This document shows, in pieces, positions 27,601 through 36,139 of a DNA stretch of 64,000 nucleotides. Position 1 is the stretch's first letter, and each line of letters starts with the position of its first letter. The translations under genes were made by a program, and so were the position numbers. The notes under the pieces are model-generated. The model was not told where the DNA came from, ran no database searches, and was given only the letters and a program-made list of their open reading frames with translations. The DNA is from Prochlorococcus sp. AG-409-P01 (lineage in GTDB: Bacteria; Cyanobacteriota; Cyanobacteriia; PCC-6307; Cyanobiaceae): NCBI GenBank assembly GCA_003215335.1, contig QCKM01000001.1, positions 124,001 to 188,000 on the forward strand. Reading direction: 5' to 3'.

Positions 27601-30600
27601 CTGGGGAGTCATATTTGGTGGGATGGGTACACAAAGCTCTACTCTTGAGATCACATGACTTGCAAGACTGCCAACTGTCAGTGCAGCTACAACTTTTTGG
27701 CCAAGCAGCTCTGGATCTACTTCGGGTCCAATGGCAGTTACACGGCCAACAGCTTCTCCACCAAATGGCATCTTCGCTTGATTATCAAGACCAAGTGAAG
27801 ATGCATGCTCTTGAAGTAAGCCTAGAGCGTTAAGGACATCCCTAAAGTTCAATCCAGTTGCTTCAACGGCAAGTTCAATTTCACCAGGTAGAAGCTTGGC
27901 TGTTGGGATAGCTTCTTTATGTAATCCTTCTATTCGCCCACTATTATCACTAGCTATTCGATATCGTTCTTGTTCAATTGGTACTAATTGGGGGATATGT
28001 AACTTGTTTTTATCCCAGAGAAGTTCGGAATGATTTTCGGATGCCATCCAAATGTCATCCCAGTCTTTTGGTTTCGGTTGATTTTGAATTTCTTTGGGTA
28101 AGCAAATTGTAGTGAACTGCCAATCTGATTTTTCTAAACTGGCTGTGCGTTGAAAGGCGGTTAGTGCGCTAGCAACAGGTCCATTGCCTTCCAAAACGAG
28201 CCATATTTCAACTTCTTTATTTGAACCTAGTCTTTGTAAGGAGTTCAAAAGCTTCGTTATAGCGCTCTTGGGATCTTCCTTAGAGAGATTTGGCCAAAAC
28301 ACAATTGGATTAGAGTCCTCAGAGATAGTCTCATCGATTGGAATACTGTCTACTGATAATCCCTTTTCGTTAGCCCAATCTTTTAATTGGTTTTTGCTCT
28401 GCTTAGAAGGGCCAATTAAAACGATTTTCTTTTCGTGACTAATAATTGGTTTCTTTGTCGTGTTTGCTGGAAGAGATGTCCACGCGGTGTTGAATAATTT
28501 TGGACCACCACTTGGTAGATCTTTTTGCGGAAATAGAAGGTCCAGAACTGATCGGGTTAGTCTTCGCAATCTCAGGCCTGAAAGATGGCCAAAAGGTATT
28601 CCGTCTTTCTCGAGGACCATGTCGGCTAGCAAAGTCACACCTTCATCTCCAGAAGGCCGTAGGAATGTGTTGCATTGGAAGTGATCAGGTAGTGGCCACT
28701 TGGACAGTTGGACATGATCAACTCCAACCGGAAGAAAAAGTTGAGAATTGGCTACTTCTAAGTCGACACAAGCTGCAACGGTTTGAAAACAACCATCAAT
28801 TAAGCATCGGTCAGGAGCCTCTTGAGGGCGGGCCAGATCTGCCCATGCATTGCCAGGTGTTGCTTTGAGAGCCTTAATTGGACGATAATTTGATCCATAT
28901 CTTAGACCCAGAATCTCCAGACTTTTGTAGAAAGTTGTCGTATCAATTGACAACATCTCATTTGTAGAGGCGTTCTCTAGAGACAGGAATTTTGTGTTGA
29001 TGTTGGTTGAAAGTTTTGGAGGAAATGTTACTTCTCCATGACGTAGCCAATTTGTTTGAGATTCATCTTGACTGTGGAAATTGAGAGTTTCGTTTTCAAG
29101 CAAGGCATGTAATTTATTGTCTTCTTTGTGAAGTCGAAGAGGTGCTTCTAGTTGGAAAGACTTTAAGCAAATGGGTTGCCTTTTTTCTTTGCGGAGATCG
29201 AGTGCTAAAGCGATATATCCTGCTGCAGGAAAAACAACCCAATTTCGGATTTGGTGATCAGTAAGATCAGAAGATGGGTTTGTTAGTAGTGAGGCCTGGA
29301 AGTGTTCGGTTTTGCCAGGGAGTTGAAGTGCTTTGAGTTTGCAGTGCTCATCGGTGGAAGAATTACCCGCACCATTACCTTTGCCTAAGTGATTCAGCCA
29401 GAGACTGGCCTTCCCATGTTCTTTGTCTAATTGACTCCACCAAAAATGTTGGCGATTAAATGGGTGTCCAGGTACTGAGATTTTTTGATATGGGAATGAG
29501 GAATGTAGATGCTGCCAGTCAACCTTTAGGCCTTTCCCAAATGCCGCGGCAATCGCTTCTAGTTGTTCGCGACCTTTGTCTCCTGCAAGGCCAAGCTTTA
29601 TAGCTTTAAGGGATTCATCAGAAGGTTTGTTTGAGCTGCCTGTTAAGGAGGCTTCGCCACGTATTACCGGAGGTGATTGTCCATTTAGTTGAGCTAATAA
29701 TTCATCACGATCTTTTCCTATCGCGATGAAACGATGAGGGAAAATGCTTCTCCCCAAATTAGTACTTGCACAAAGGTCATTAAGGTTTAGTTGGGGGTTT
29801 TGCTTAATAAGCTCTGAATAACTTGAAATTAATAAATCAAGAGCGGATGGAGTTCTTGCAGATAAAGAGAGGATATAGAGGGGAGGATTAGTAATAGATG
29901 ATCTTTTCTCTTCTAATGAAGAGTTGGGAGGATCAGTTAAAACTGCGTGAGCATTTGTTCCACCAAATCCAAATGAACTAACACCAACCACTAATTGTTC
30001 ATCTGGTTTCGGGAAGTGTTCAAGCTTAGTTTGCACTTTTAAGCTGAGTCCTAAGAAATCGATAGAAGGGTTGGGAGTGTGAAAGTGCAAACTTGGTGGG
30101 AGTCTCTTCTCGCGGATACATAAAGCTGCCTTAATAAGCCCTGTAATACCTGCAGCTGTTTCTCCATGACCCAAGTTGGTCTTGACTGACCCCACTCGAC
30201 AAGGTTCGTTTTCTTGACGCCCTTTACCTAAAACATTTCCAAGTGCTCTCAATTCGATTGGATCACCTTGTCTAGTTCCTGTTCCATGGGCTTCTACGTA
30301 TTGAGTGTGTTTTGGATTGATTCCTGCTTTCGTATATGCCTCACGAACGCAAGCCATTTGTGATCTTTGACTAGGTGCTGCAAGACCTTGACTTCGACCG
30401 TCAGAATTAATTGCTGTTCCTCTTATTAAGGCATGTACTTTGTCTTTGTCTCTGATGGCGGCAGAAAGTGGTTTGAGCAATATGACTCCAGCTCCTTCAG
30501 AACGAACGTATCCATTCGCTTCAGCATCAAAGCTTTTACATTTTCCGTCTGGTGAGAGAAGTCCAGCCTTGCAAAAACTCATTTGGATGCCTGGATGAAT

Positions 30601-31233
30601 CAGTGCTTGCACACCACCAGCAAATGCAAGCTCTGATTCGCCACGCCAAAGGCTTTCACAAGCCAGGTGGACTGCTACTAGCGATGAAGAACATGCAGTG
30701 TCGACCGTAAAGCTAGGACCTTTTAAATCAAGAAAATATGAAAGACGATTTGCAGCAATACAACCGGTGTTGCCAGGGAGAATAAATGGTTCATTATCTG
30801 GGGTCGCGTAATTCTCTTCAGAAGTCCAAAGAAGTGAGCTGTAGTCAGCACTGGAAATGCCGATGAATACCCCAACTTGGCGGCCCCTCAATGTTTCAAG
30901 TGGATGGCCAGCATCTTCTATCGATCGCCATGCGACTTCTAGGAGAAGACGTTGTTGAGGGTCCATGCAAATTGCTTCACGTGGAGTTATTCCAAAAAAG
31001 CCAGGGTCAAACAAATTGATGTCTTCTAAGAACCCCCCATGACGTACGTGCTGAGTTAAGGGGTTCTTGGGATCTGAATTGAAATGTGTGGAGAGATCCC
31101 AGCGATCAGCAGGAACTTCTGTAATAGCTTGCTCCCCATCACGCAACATTTCCCAAAATTTTTCAGGTGAGTCAATTCCACCAGGCAAACGGCAGCCAAT
31201 ACCAACTATTGCGATTGCTTCAGGGGCTGACAT
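24649..31233 (-). CDS. Single-module reducing type I polyketide synthase lacking an AT domain, with terminal reductase
   Basis: The 2194-residue protein has: ketosynthase (~1-430; VDTACSSSL with Cys181, EAHGTGTRQGDP, NLGHGETAAG); a linker (~430-600) that runs into YQKISVPGHPFNRQHFWW with no AT signature (no GHSxG); dehydratase (~620-900; HQIRNWVVFP with Gly replaced by Asn, and DGCFQ); MDR-type enoyl reductase (~1090-1400; HAAAGGVGQAAL); ketoreductase (~1420-1620; TGALGGIGLELL, AYAAANSAMES); ACP (LGLDSLMAVE, Ser1749); and a thioester-reductase domain (~1820-2190; TGASGFLG, GYSQTKW). Such a set should build a fully reduced chain and release it as an aldehyde or alcohol. Malonyl loading must come from a separate transacylase. 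It overlaps the GT28-like gene by one base upstream. Confidence 0.92.
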   Translation of the reverse strand: MSAPEAIAIVGIGCRLPGGIDSPEKFWEMLRDGEQAITEVPADRWDLSTHFNSDPKNPLTQHVRHGGFLEDINLFDPGFFGITPREAICMDPQQRLLLEVAWRSIEDAGHPLETLRGRQVGVFIGISSADYSSLLWTSEENYATPDNEPFILPGNTGCIAANRLSYFLDLKGPSFTVDTACSSSLVAVHLACESLWRGESELAFAGGVQALIHPGIQMSFCKAGLLSPDGKCKSFDAEANGYVRSEGAGVILLKPLSAAIRDKDKVHALIRGTAINSDGRSQGLAAPSQRSQMACVREAYTKAGINPKHTQYVEAHGTGTRQGDPIELRALGNVLGKGRQENEPCRVGSVKTNLGHGETAAGITGLIKAALCIREKRLPPSLHFHTPNPSIDFLGLSLKVQTKLEHFPKPDEQLVVGVSSFGFGGTNAHAVLTDPPNSSLEEKRSSITNPPLYILSLSARTPSALDLLISSYSELIKQNPQLNLNDLCASTNLGRSIFPHRFIAIGKDRDELLAQLNGQSPPVIRGEASLTGSSNKPSDESLKAIKLGLAGDKGREQLEAIAAAFGKGLKVDWQHLHSSFPYQKISVPGHPFNRQHFWWSQLDKEHGKASLWLNHLGKGNGAGNSSTDEHCKLKALQLPGKTEHFQASLLTNPSSDLTDHQIRNWVVFPAAGYIALALDLRKEKRQPICLKSFQLEAPLRLHKEDNKLHALLENETLNFHSQDESQTNWLRHGEVTFPPKLSTNINTKFLSLENASTNEMLSIDTTTFYKSLEILGLRYGSNYRPIKALKATPGNAWADLARPQEAPDRCLIDGCFQTVAACVDLEVANSQLFLPVGVDHVQLSKWPLPDHFQCNTFLRPSGDEGVTLLADMVLEKDGIPFGHLSGLRLRRLTRSVLDLLFPQKDLPSGGPKLFNTAWTSLPANTTKKPIISHEKKIVLIGPSKQSKNQLKDWANEKGLSVDSIPIDETISEDSNPIVFWPNLSKEDPKSAITKLLNSLQRLGSNKEVEIWLVLEGNGPVASALTAFQRTASLEKSDWQFTTICLPKEIQNQPKPKDWDDIWMASENHSELLWDKNKLHIPQLVPIEQERYRIASDNSGRIEGLHKEAIPTAKLLPGEIELAVEATGLNFRDVLNALGLLQEHASSLGLDNQAKMPFGGEAVGRVTAIGPEVDPELLGQKVVAALTVGSLASHVISRVELCVPIPPNMTPQEGASFSTAFLTAIHGLESLAKLKPGETVLIHAAAGGVGQAALQIAKRNGAHILATASKNKQAALLQQGIEAVFDSRSTDFADQVLAHTNNRGVDVVLNSLKGPWVEASFRSLSKGGRFIELGKIEIWSKDEAAVRRPDATYLPFDLLEVASANPAYLNRLLRQLTEDLNNGSLHHIAQQVWPLESHHEAFKYLAQAKHIGKVVISHSPKPKPLTIRPDASYLITGALGGIGLELLPWLVNQGARSLVLIGRSVETPSQKALEVLRNIESKGVKCLRIACDLSKNKSQDSAQSKLILDALNQLPSHQPLRGVFHAAGVLRDGFISRMDKTCLDEVLAPKLGGWLYLESLLENSFDLDFLVAFSSIASLLGSPGQAAYAAANSAMESYCKDGSQRPMRLAIQWGPWSGDGMASGLKQRFERVGVGMLNPQEALKILGELLERGKGGVISVLDNEWSKIASQASPRQREWFSELLEKVGPSPAELLWEKLQSLPESDRQVLLMEALRERLARVMASDSDDDSLEPESIDPGASLFNLGLDSLMAVEFAAIVQTDLGLRLDLEALTDDPSLDGLAKLALNQLTPQGWRQENQSLNLASEAQLPADWQCPSQPAVLHPGQSIFLTGASGFLGAFLLAGQLNRWPELEVRCLVRAQSTKNGFDRIKSNLSRYGLWKSSWEERISPILGDLALPRFGLESEAFDKITEGLGGILHNGAQLSQMASYAQLSSANVGGTKEILRLATLANPLRVEMISSVSVFEASAYRNREILESDDLTDWQDIHIGYSQTKWVSERLILEAGKAGLPIAVYRPPLIGGHSHNGLWHEGDLLQRLLQGCLALGKAPQLAWELDLVPVDYVADAVTALAWSNCAKGRCFHLQHPRPIMLNDLLSQLISDGAPLEHVSMEEWLEAISADSNNPLHPLRAFFQQRWGKEQLTYPELNALGVRARPSCKATQSTLEELNVRCPDFHELMGAWSEALLSGSLATSP

Positions 31234-32354
31234 TAATTCAACTCCAATATCATTTTTCGAATTCCATCGCGATCATTGATTAAAGGATTTTCGTTATAGA
31301 TCTGTTTTAGAAGTAATTGTTTCTTAGGGTGATTGAGCCAATCAACAATTATCTTGAGAAGATGTTCAGGATTATCAATGGCTACGTCGATACCCATTTT
31401 AAAGAAGTAACGTCTGGCTAATAATTCTTGAGGCATGGTGCTGCCAAATCCATTAAAGATAAGGATGCAACCAGCAGCTAGGGCTTCAGTTGCTGTTCGC
31501 GCGCCAGGCCTTGTCACCATTGCCCATGCTTTGCGATAAAGCCGGGCCATCTCTGAAGGGCTTTGGAAGCCAAGAGCTTCTGCAGATAGTTGCGGGTGGG
31601 AGTGGATCCATTTGTCTAGCTCTGCTTTTGCAGTTGCACGTTTACCACATAATGCAATTACATGAATTCGACCCGAAAGAGGCAGCAGGGTATTTAGTAA
31701 TTCCACATGATTATTAGATCCGTTAGCACCAGTGCCTAAAACAAGGATTGGCAAGGAGGATGAGTTCTGATTTTTGTATAAAGGCTCTTCTATTACTTTT
31801 TCAAATGTCGGATCAAATAAAGGGCCTAGAACAGCTATTCGATCTTCTTGATATTTTCGACTTTTTACCTCCTGTGCGACTTCTGGGGTGATAGCCCAGA
31901 ATTGATCAGCTTTTGGGCTTACCCAGTTCCGACTAAAACCAAAGCCACCATCAAGTTCAGTGCAGCATGTTATGCAGCGCAGTGAAGGTCCAAGCACTCT
32001 TTTCGCTAGATCGAAATGACCTCTATTGATGTGTGGGTGAGTTGAGATTATGAGATTAGGCTGCAAACGTTTAAGCAAGCGAATTAAATAAGGTCTTCCA
32101 AAAAGTACAGTGCCAGGCTTCCAAAGATCTTCAAATTCGACGAACCGCCAATAAATCTGATGTAATTTTGGGAAGTTTTTCTGTATCCAGTTATATAGAT
32201 GCACACCTTTCCTTAGTACTGGGCTGGAGTTTTCAAGCAAGTGCTCTACCCATACTGAGCCGCATGGATCCCAGTCTTTTAACCAAGATCTGAGTGCATA
32301 GGCTGCTGCATCGTGAGCAGTACCACCACTTGATGTAAGAATCAGAACCCTCAT
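31233..32354 (-). CDS. MGDG-synthase-like GT28 glycosyltransferase
   Basis: The 373-residue protein resembles monogalactosyldiacylglycerol synthases and MurG (GT28): N-terminal VLILTSSGGTAHDAAAYALRSW, a His-rich STHPHINRG segment, and the C-terminal donor loop TRPGARTATEALAAGCILIFNGFG. The fold transfers a hexose from a nucleotide sugar to a lipid at the inner leaflet. It is shorter than plant MGD1 and close to cyanobacterial lipid glycosyltransferases. It abuts the MFS gene and overlaps the PKS start by one base, so it is co-transcribed with them. Glycosylation of the PKS-derived chain is the best inference; galactolipid synthesis for thylakoids cannot be excluded from sequence alone. Confidence 0.8.
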   Translation of the reverse strand: MRVLILTSSGGTAHDAAAYALRSWLKDWDPCGSVWVEHLLENSSPVLRKGVHLYNWIQKNFPKLHQIYWRFVEFEDLWKPGTVLFGRPYLIRLLKRLQPNLIISTHPHINRGHFDLAKRVLGPSLRCITCCTELDGGFGFSRNWVSPKADQFWAITPEVAQEVKSRKYQEDRIAVLGPLFDPTFEKVIEEPLYKNQNSSSLPILVLGTGANGSNNHVELLNTLLPLSGRIHVIALCGKRATAKAELDKWIHSHPQLSAEALGFQSPSEMARLYRKAWAMVTRPGARTATEALAAGCILIFNGFGSTMPQELLARRYFFKMGIDVAIDNPEHLLKIIVDWLNHPKKQLLLKQIYNENPLINDRDGIRKMILELN

Positions 32355-33737
32355 TTAGGTAAGGATCTCACTCCTGCGATTGAAAGCTAGGTTCTTTCTC
32401 TGACTAGCAAGGGAAAGAATTAGTACCCAGCCAATTGCCCCAAGAGCGATTGCGATCTCACGACCTTGATCGACCCCTAACGCTGTTACTAGCCAGGTTG
32501 GCCAGTATGTTGCTGCTAGTGCAGGCTTGAGTAATTTGTCTACTGCCAGGCTGATTATAAGAAAAGCTATTAATCGAGCGGACCATTCAAAGCTGTACCG
32601 CAAAGCAAAAAGACGAGGCAAATCCTTTGCAGGACTGAGCTTTACCCATAGTTGCTGCAGTGAAGCCATTACAACAGGAAGAGCAGCAGTGAAAACAACA
32701 ACTCCTGCAAACCATATTTCGGTCTTGTCAGCAAAGAACTGCAAACCTGCTCCCATAAGTATTAGTGCTTGAACAACAATTGCAGTTCGCCAGTAACGCT
32801 GCCATCGATGGCCAACGCCTTGGCTCCAAGCCAAGTATCCCAGTCCATAACCAATAACACCAAAAAGAAGGACCTTTGCCATTCTTTCAGTTCCATAAGT
32901 GAGCGCTACCCATGCAGGGAACAAAACTTCTGTAGCTGCGTAAGAAAAGGCAACCGTTGTTCCAATGACTAAAGCAACCCTTGCCATGGGCATTGTCAAC
33001 CAAAATTTCTTTAACTCAGTCCAAAAAGTTAATGGATTTGCCTTGACCCATCGGCTTCTACTTTGACTAATAAAGCTGAATTGATTGGACCATGGGGCAG
33101 CAAGTACACAGATGAGTGCAAGGAAAAAACTAGCTGCATCTATAGCTAAAACACCGCGCAATCCAAGCCAACCAGCCAGCCAAGTGCCTATAAAAGGAGC
33201 CATGGCAAGGATTAGTCCGTCTGTAGTGGCAAAAAGGCCATTTGCTTGAATAAGTGTTGGCCCATCCTCAATCAGTAGTGGGATCAAGGTGGAGAAACTT
33301 AATACCAAAATGGCTTCCGCCATTGCTGCTACAGCCTGGATTAAAAGCAATGGTAAAAGGAAAGGAATGCTGTCATGACGCAGCAGAATTAAAGCAAGGA
33401 ATAGAGTGCAAATAGCTCCAATCCCGTTCGCGACAAGCATTATTTTTTTTCTTGGAAAGGCGGCGAGTTGGTTGGCTAGAAGAGGAAGGGCCAAGATCCG
33501 AGCTAATTGGACTACTAGGGCTACCAAGGCGAAATCTGCAAGGCGTTGGGTATTTGTGAAGAACCAAAGCCCAATTCCGTAAAGACTTGTTTGAGTACCA
33601 ATGTTGGAGATAAGTTGCCCAACCCAAAGCCAAAGGAATATTTGCTGTGCTTTTTGGGTAGGCAATTTTTCTATAGCAGGTGTGTTTGGGATTGAAATAT
33701 TTTTTGTAGAGATTGACTTGAGCCTAGGCTTTGACAT
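32355..33737 (-). CDS. MFS transporter
   Basis: The 460-residue integral membrane protein has about 12 hydrophobic helices, a basic loop after helix 2 (FPRKKIMLV) that fits the MFS loop 2-3 signature, and a cytoplasmic N-terminal tail of ~35 residues. It is closest in style to the drug/siderophore exporter MFS groups. It is the first gene of the minus-strand PKS cluster, immediately upstream of the GT28-like gene, with a divergent NDH-SelD gene behind it. Export of the cluster's lipid product, or of a precursor, across the inner membrane is inferred from position. The substrate is unknown. Confidence 0.8.
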   Translation of the reverse strand: MSKPRLKSISTKNISIPNTPAIEKLPTQKAQQIFLWLWVGQLISNIGTQTSLYGIGLWFFTNTQRLADFALVALVVQLARILALPLLANQLAAFPRKKIMLVANGIGAICTLFLALILLRHDSIPFLLPLLLIQAVAAMAEAILVLSFSTLIPLLIEDGPTLIQANGLFATTDGLILAMAPFIGTWLAGWLGLRGVLAIDAASFFLALICVLAAPWSNQFSFISQSRSRWVKANPLTFWTELKKFWLTMPMARVALVIGTTVAFSYAATEVLFPAWVALTYGTERMAKVLLFGVIGYGLGYLAWSQGVGHRWQRYWRTAIVVQALILMGAGLQFFADKTEIWFAGVVVFTAALPVVMASLQQLWVKLSPAKDLPRLFALRYSFEWSARLIAFLIISLAVDKLLKPALAATYWPTWLVTALGVDQGREIAIALGAIGWVLILSLASQRKNLAFNRRSEILT

Positions 33738-33914
33738 AGACGAGTGATGGGTGGTTTGGATTCGAATAAAGGGAAGTGGCGCTGTATAACTCTTGAAGAA
33801 TTTGGTCTCAAACTCTTAAAGCTGCTAGAGCAGCACATTTGACAGGTGGGACACGCTAAACAGACTGAAGGGAAGGTTCACTTGTCCACCTGCTGAAAAC
33901 AGAACAATCAACTT
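33738..33914 (+). promoter_or_regulatory. Divergent region with a long-stem hairpin in the NDH-SelD leader
   Basis: CAGGTGGGACA (33843-33853) pairs with TGTCCACCTG (33883-33892) with one bulged G and a loop of about 29 bases. The right arm ends 22 bases before the NDH-SelD ATG at 33915. A small GCTGC-TAGA-GCAGC stem lies upstream at about 33822-33835. No clear -10 box or Shine-Dalgarno sequence was found. The hairpin may affect translation or be a leader element; no known riboswitch class was recognised. Confidence 0.35.
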
Positions 33915-36116
33915 ATGAAGGCTGACCATTTAGTTCTTGCTGGCGGAGGTCATAGCCACGCATTGCTACTTAGACGGTGGGCAATGAACCCCAACCTTAG
34001 GCCTGCTGGGCTGATAACTCTGGTTAATCGAAACAGTGTGAGTCTTTATTCGGGGATGGTGCCTGGTCTTATATCGGGTTTTTATAGCTCTGACGAGGTG
34101 TCTATTGACTTTCGTCACCTGACAAAACAAAGCGGCGCAGAGCTTCTAGTTGCTGAGATTTTGGGACTAGATGTCATTAACAATCGACTGCTATTGGCTG
34201 ATCGCCCACATATTGACTTCACTCGACTGAGTCTTGATGTTGGCAGTGAGACTAAAAACTTGGACCAATTGCGTCTTGAAAATCAATACGCAGAAATAAT
34301 TCCAATTAAGCCTTTAGAGCAAGTCTTGACTTGGCTTAATAGTCAGGACCCTAGGCCGGGCTTTTTCCCTCGTTCTCCAATAACAGTAGTTGGGTCTGGC
34401 TTGAGTGGTATTGAAGTTGCAATGGCTTTACGTAATCGATGGCCGTCGAGGCAAATATTGCTTCAGACTTATAAAGAGCAATCAAGTCATTCTTCTTTTA
34501 GAAGAGCACTTTCCAGGGCGGAGATTGATTTAATCCCTTTTGGGTCATCGTTGCATGGTCAAACTTTGCTTTGTACTGGCAGCAAGGCTCCTGACTGGCT
34601 TGCTTTAAGTGGTCTCCCGGTTGATGTACGTGGTCGTGTTCGCACAAAAGATACTCTTCAGGTTTTAGGAAAACCATTTATTTTTGCTTCTGGCGACTGT
34701 GCGGTTGTTGATTCCGCACCTCGACCGCCTTCTGGTGTATGGGCGGTTCGTGCCGCGAGGCCATTAGCTAGGAATCTTGAACGGCATAGCCGCAACCTTG
34801 CTCCACAATCTTGGCGACCTCAACGGAAGGCGTTGAAATTGTTGGGCTTTCAGACTCCGTTTGAAAGATCCAAGGCTTGGGCGCTTTGGGGCAGTTGGAT
34901 TGTCGGCCCAAATGATTGGATTTGGAGATTGAAGGAATTTATAGATCGCAGCTTTATGAATCGATTTGTGGCCTTAAACGAAAACATGTCGAGAGATACT
35001 TTGATAGCTGATGAAACCACTTCCTGTAGAGGGTGTGCAGCAAAGCTATCAGCAAAAACCCTAAGAGATGCACTAGGTCAAGCAGGTCTTTCTCCTCTGG
35101 CGAGTTCTGCTCGAGATGCCTTTGAGATATCTCTTCCACAAAACGGCGACAGGTTGCTTCAAAGTGTCGATGGTTTTCCTGCTCTTGTGACCGACCCTTG
35201 GCTGAATGGTCGATTAACTGCCTTACATGCATGTTCAGATATTTGGGCCAGTGGTGCCAATGTGATTTCTGCTCAGACTGTGATTACTTTGCCATTGGTT
35301 CATTCTGATATTCAAAAGGAATTACTTGCTCAGACTCTTTTGGGAATTCAATCTTCTCTTGAACCACAAGGAGCAAAGTTGGTAGGAGGCCACACTTTGG
35401 AATCTCGAAGTAAACCTCTACTGCCATACAGCTTAGGTATTCAGGTGACTCTAGCTGTGAATGGTCGATTGACTTCGAATGACAATCTTTTGGAGAAGGG
35501 TGGGATGCAGTGTGGAGATGTTGTGTTGTTAAGCAGAGCATTAGGCACAGGAGTGATTTTTGCTGCTGCAATGTCAGGAAGAGCTCTCCCGAAATATGTA
35601 GATGTTGCTTTGGAACAAATGTCTAGGAGCCAGCATCTTTTTTTGAGTGAATTGCGCTCTCTTCAGAACAGTTCTAATGAATTGAATCCAATCCATGCTT
35701 GTACCGATATCACTGGCTTTGGATTGTTAGGGCATCTTGAAGAAATGCTTGATGCCAGCAACAATCTTCTAAAGAGTTCTAGTCAAAAGGTGCCATTAGC
35801 TATAAGACTTGATGCTGAAGAAGTTCCAGCTTTACCAGGGGCTTTGGATCTTCTAGAACAAGGTCATTCCAGCACTCTTGCACCTGCTAATCGCGGCTTC
35901 TTGAATTTGTTGACCATGTCATCAAATTGCCAACCGAAAATTTATTTAACTTTCAAAGAAGCTCGTAAAGGGAGTGATCGCCATAAGGCAATTTTAGAAC
36001 TTCTTGTTGACCCGCAAACTTGTGGTCCATTATTGGTTACATGCTCAACAAATTCTGCTTCAAAACTGTTGGCTCATGGACACTGGTTCAAGATCGGAAA
36101 TGTCATTCGCAAATGA
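33915..36116 (+). CDS. selD: Bifunctional pyridine-nucleotide disulfide oxidoreductase (NDH-2-like)/selenide, water dikinase
   Basis: The 733-residue protein is a fusion. Residues ~1-365 form a type II NADH dehydrogenase-like flavoprotein: HLVLAGGGHSHALLLRRW, TVVGSGLSGIEVAMAL and FIFASGDCAVVD are FAD/NAD-binding motifs. Residues ~370-733 are SelD: SCRGCAAKLSAK holds the catalytic Cys and the following Lys, LVGGHTLE and CTDITGFGLLGHLEEML are conserved SelD segments. SelD makes selenophosphate from ATP and selenide for selenocysteine or 2-selenouridine in tRNA. This fusion is known in cyanobacteria. It is divergent from the MFS gene. The flavin part may supply electrons for selenide or act in redox balance; that link is inferred. 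Confidence 0.88.
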   Translation: MKADHLVLAGGGHSHALLLRRWAMNPNLRPAGLITLVNRNSVSLYSGMVPGLISGFYSSDEVSIDFRHLTKQSGAELLVAEILGLDVINNRLLLADRPHIDFTRLSLDVGSETKNLDQLRLENQYAEIIPIKPLEQVLTWLNSQDPRPGFFPRSPITVVGSGLSGIEVAMALRNRWPSRQILLQTYKEQSSHSSFRRALSRAEIDLIPFGSSLHGQTLLCTGSKAPDWLALSGLPVDVRGRVRTKDTLQVLGKPFIFASGDCAVVDSAPRPPSGVWAVRAARPLARNLERHSRNLAPQSWRPQRKALKLLGFQTPFERSKAWALWGSWIVGPNDWIWRLKEFIDRSFMNRFVALNENMSRDTLIADETTSCRGCAAKLSAKTLRDALGQAGLSPLASSARDAFEISLPQNGDRLLQSVDGFPALVTDPWLNGRLTALHACSDIWASGANVISAQTVITLPLVHSDIQKELLAQTLLGIQSSLEPQGAKLVGGHTLESRSKPLLPYSLGIQVTLAVNGRLTSNDNLLEKGGMQCGDVVLLSRALGTGVIFAAAMSGRALPKYVDVALEQMSRSQHLFLSELRSLQNSSNELNPIHACTDITGFGLLGHLEEMLDASNNLLKSSSQKVPLAIRLDAEEVPALPGALDLLEQGHSSTLAPANRGFLNLLTMSSNCQPKIYLTFKEARKGSDRHKAILELLVDPQTCGPLLVTCSTNSASKLLAHGHWFKIGNVIRK

Positions 36117-36139
36117 AATCTGAGGAGGTTTTGAGATGC

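Noticed and set aside
27336-27833. 165-codon open frame antisense to the PKS gene
   Set aside because: It lies inside the ER coding region, has no domain pattern and is explained by codon bias of the PKS frame on the other strand.
28500-28868. 122-codon open frame antisense in the PKS gene
   Set aside because: No ribosome-binding site, no domain, and it sits wholly inside the dehydratase region.
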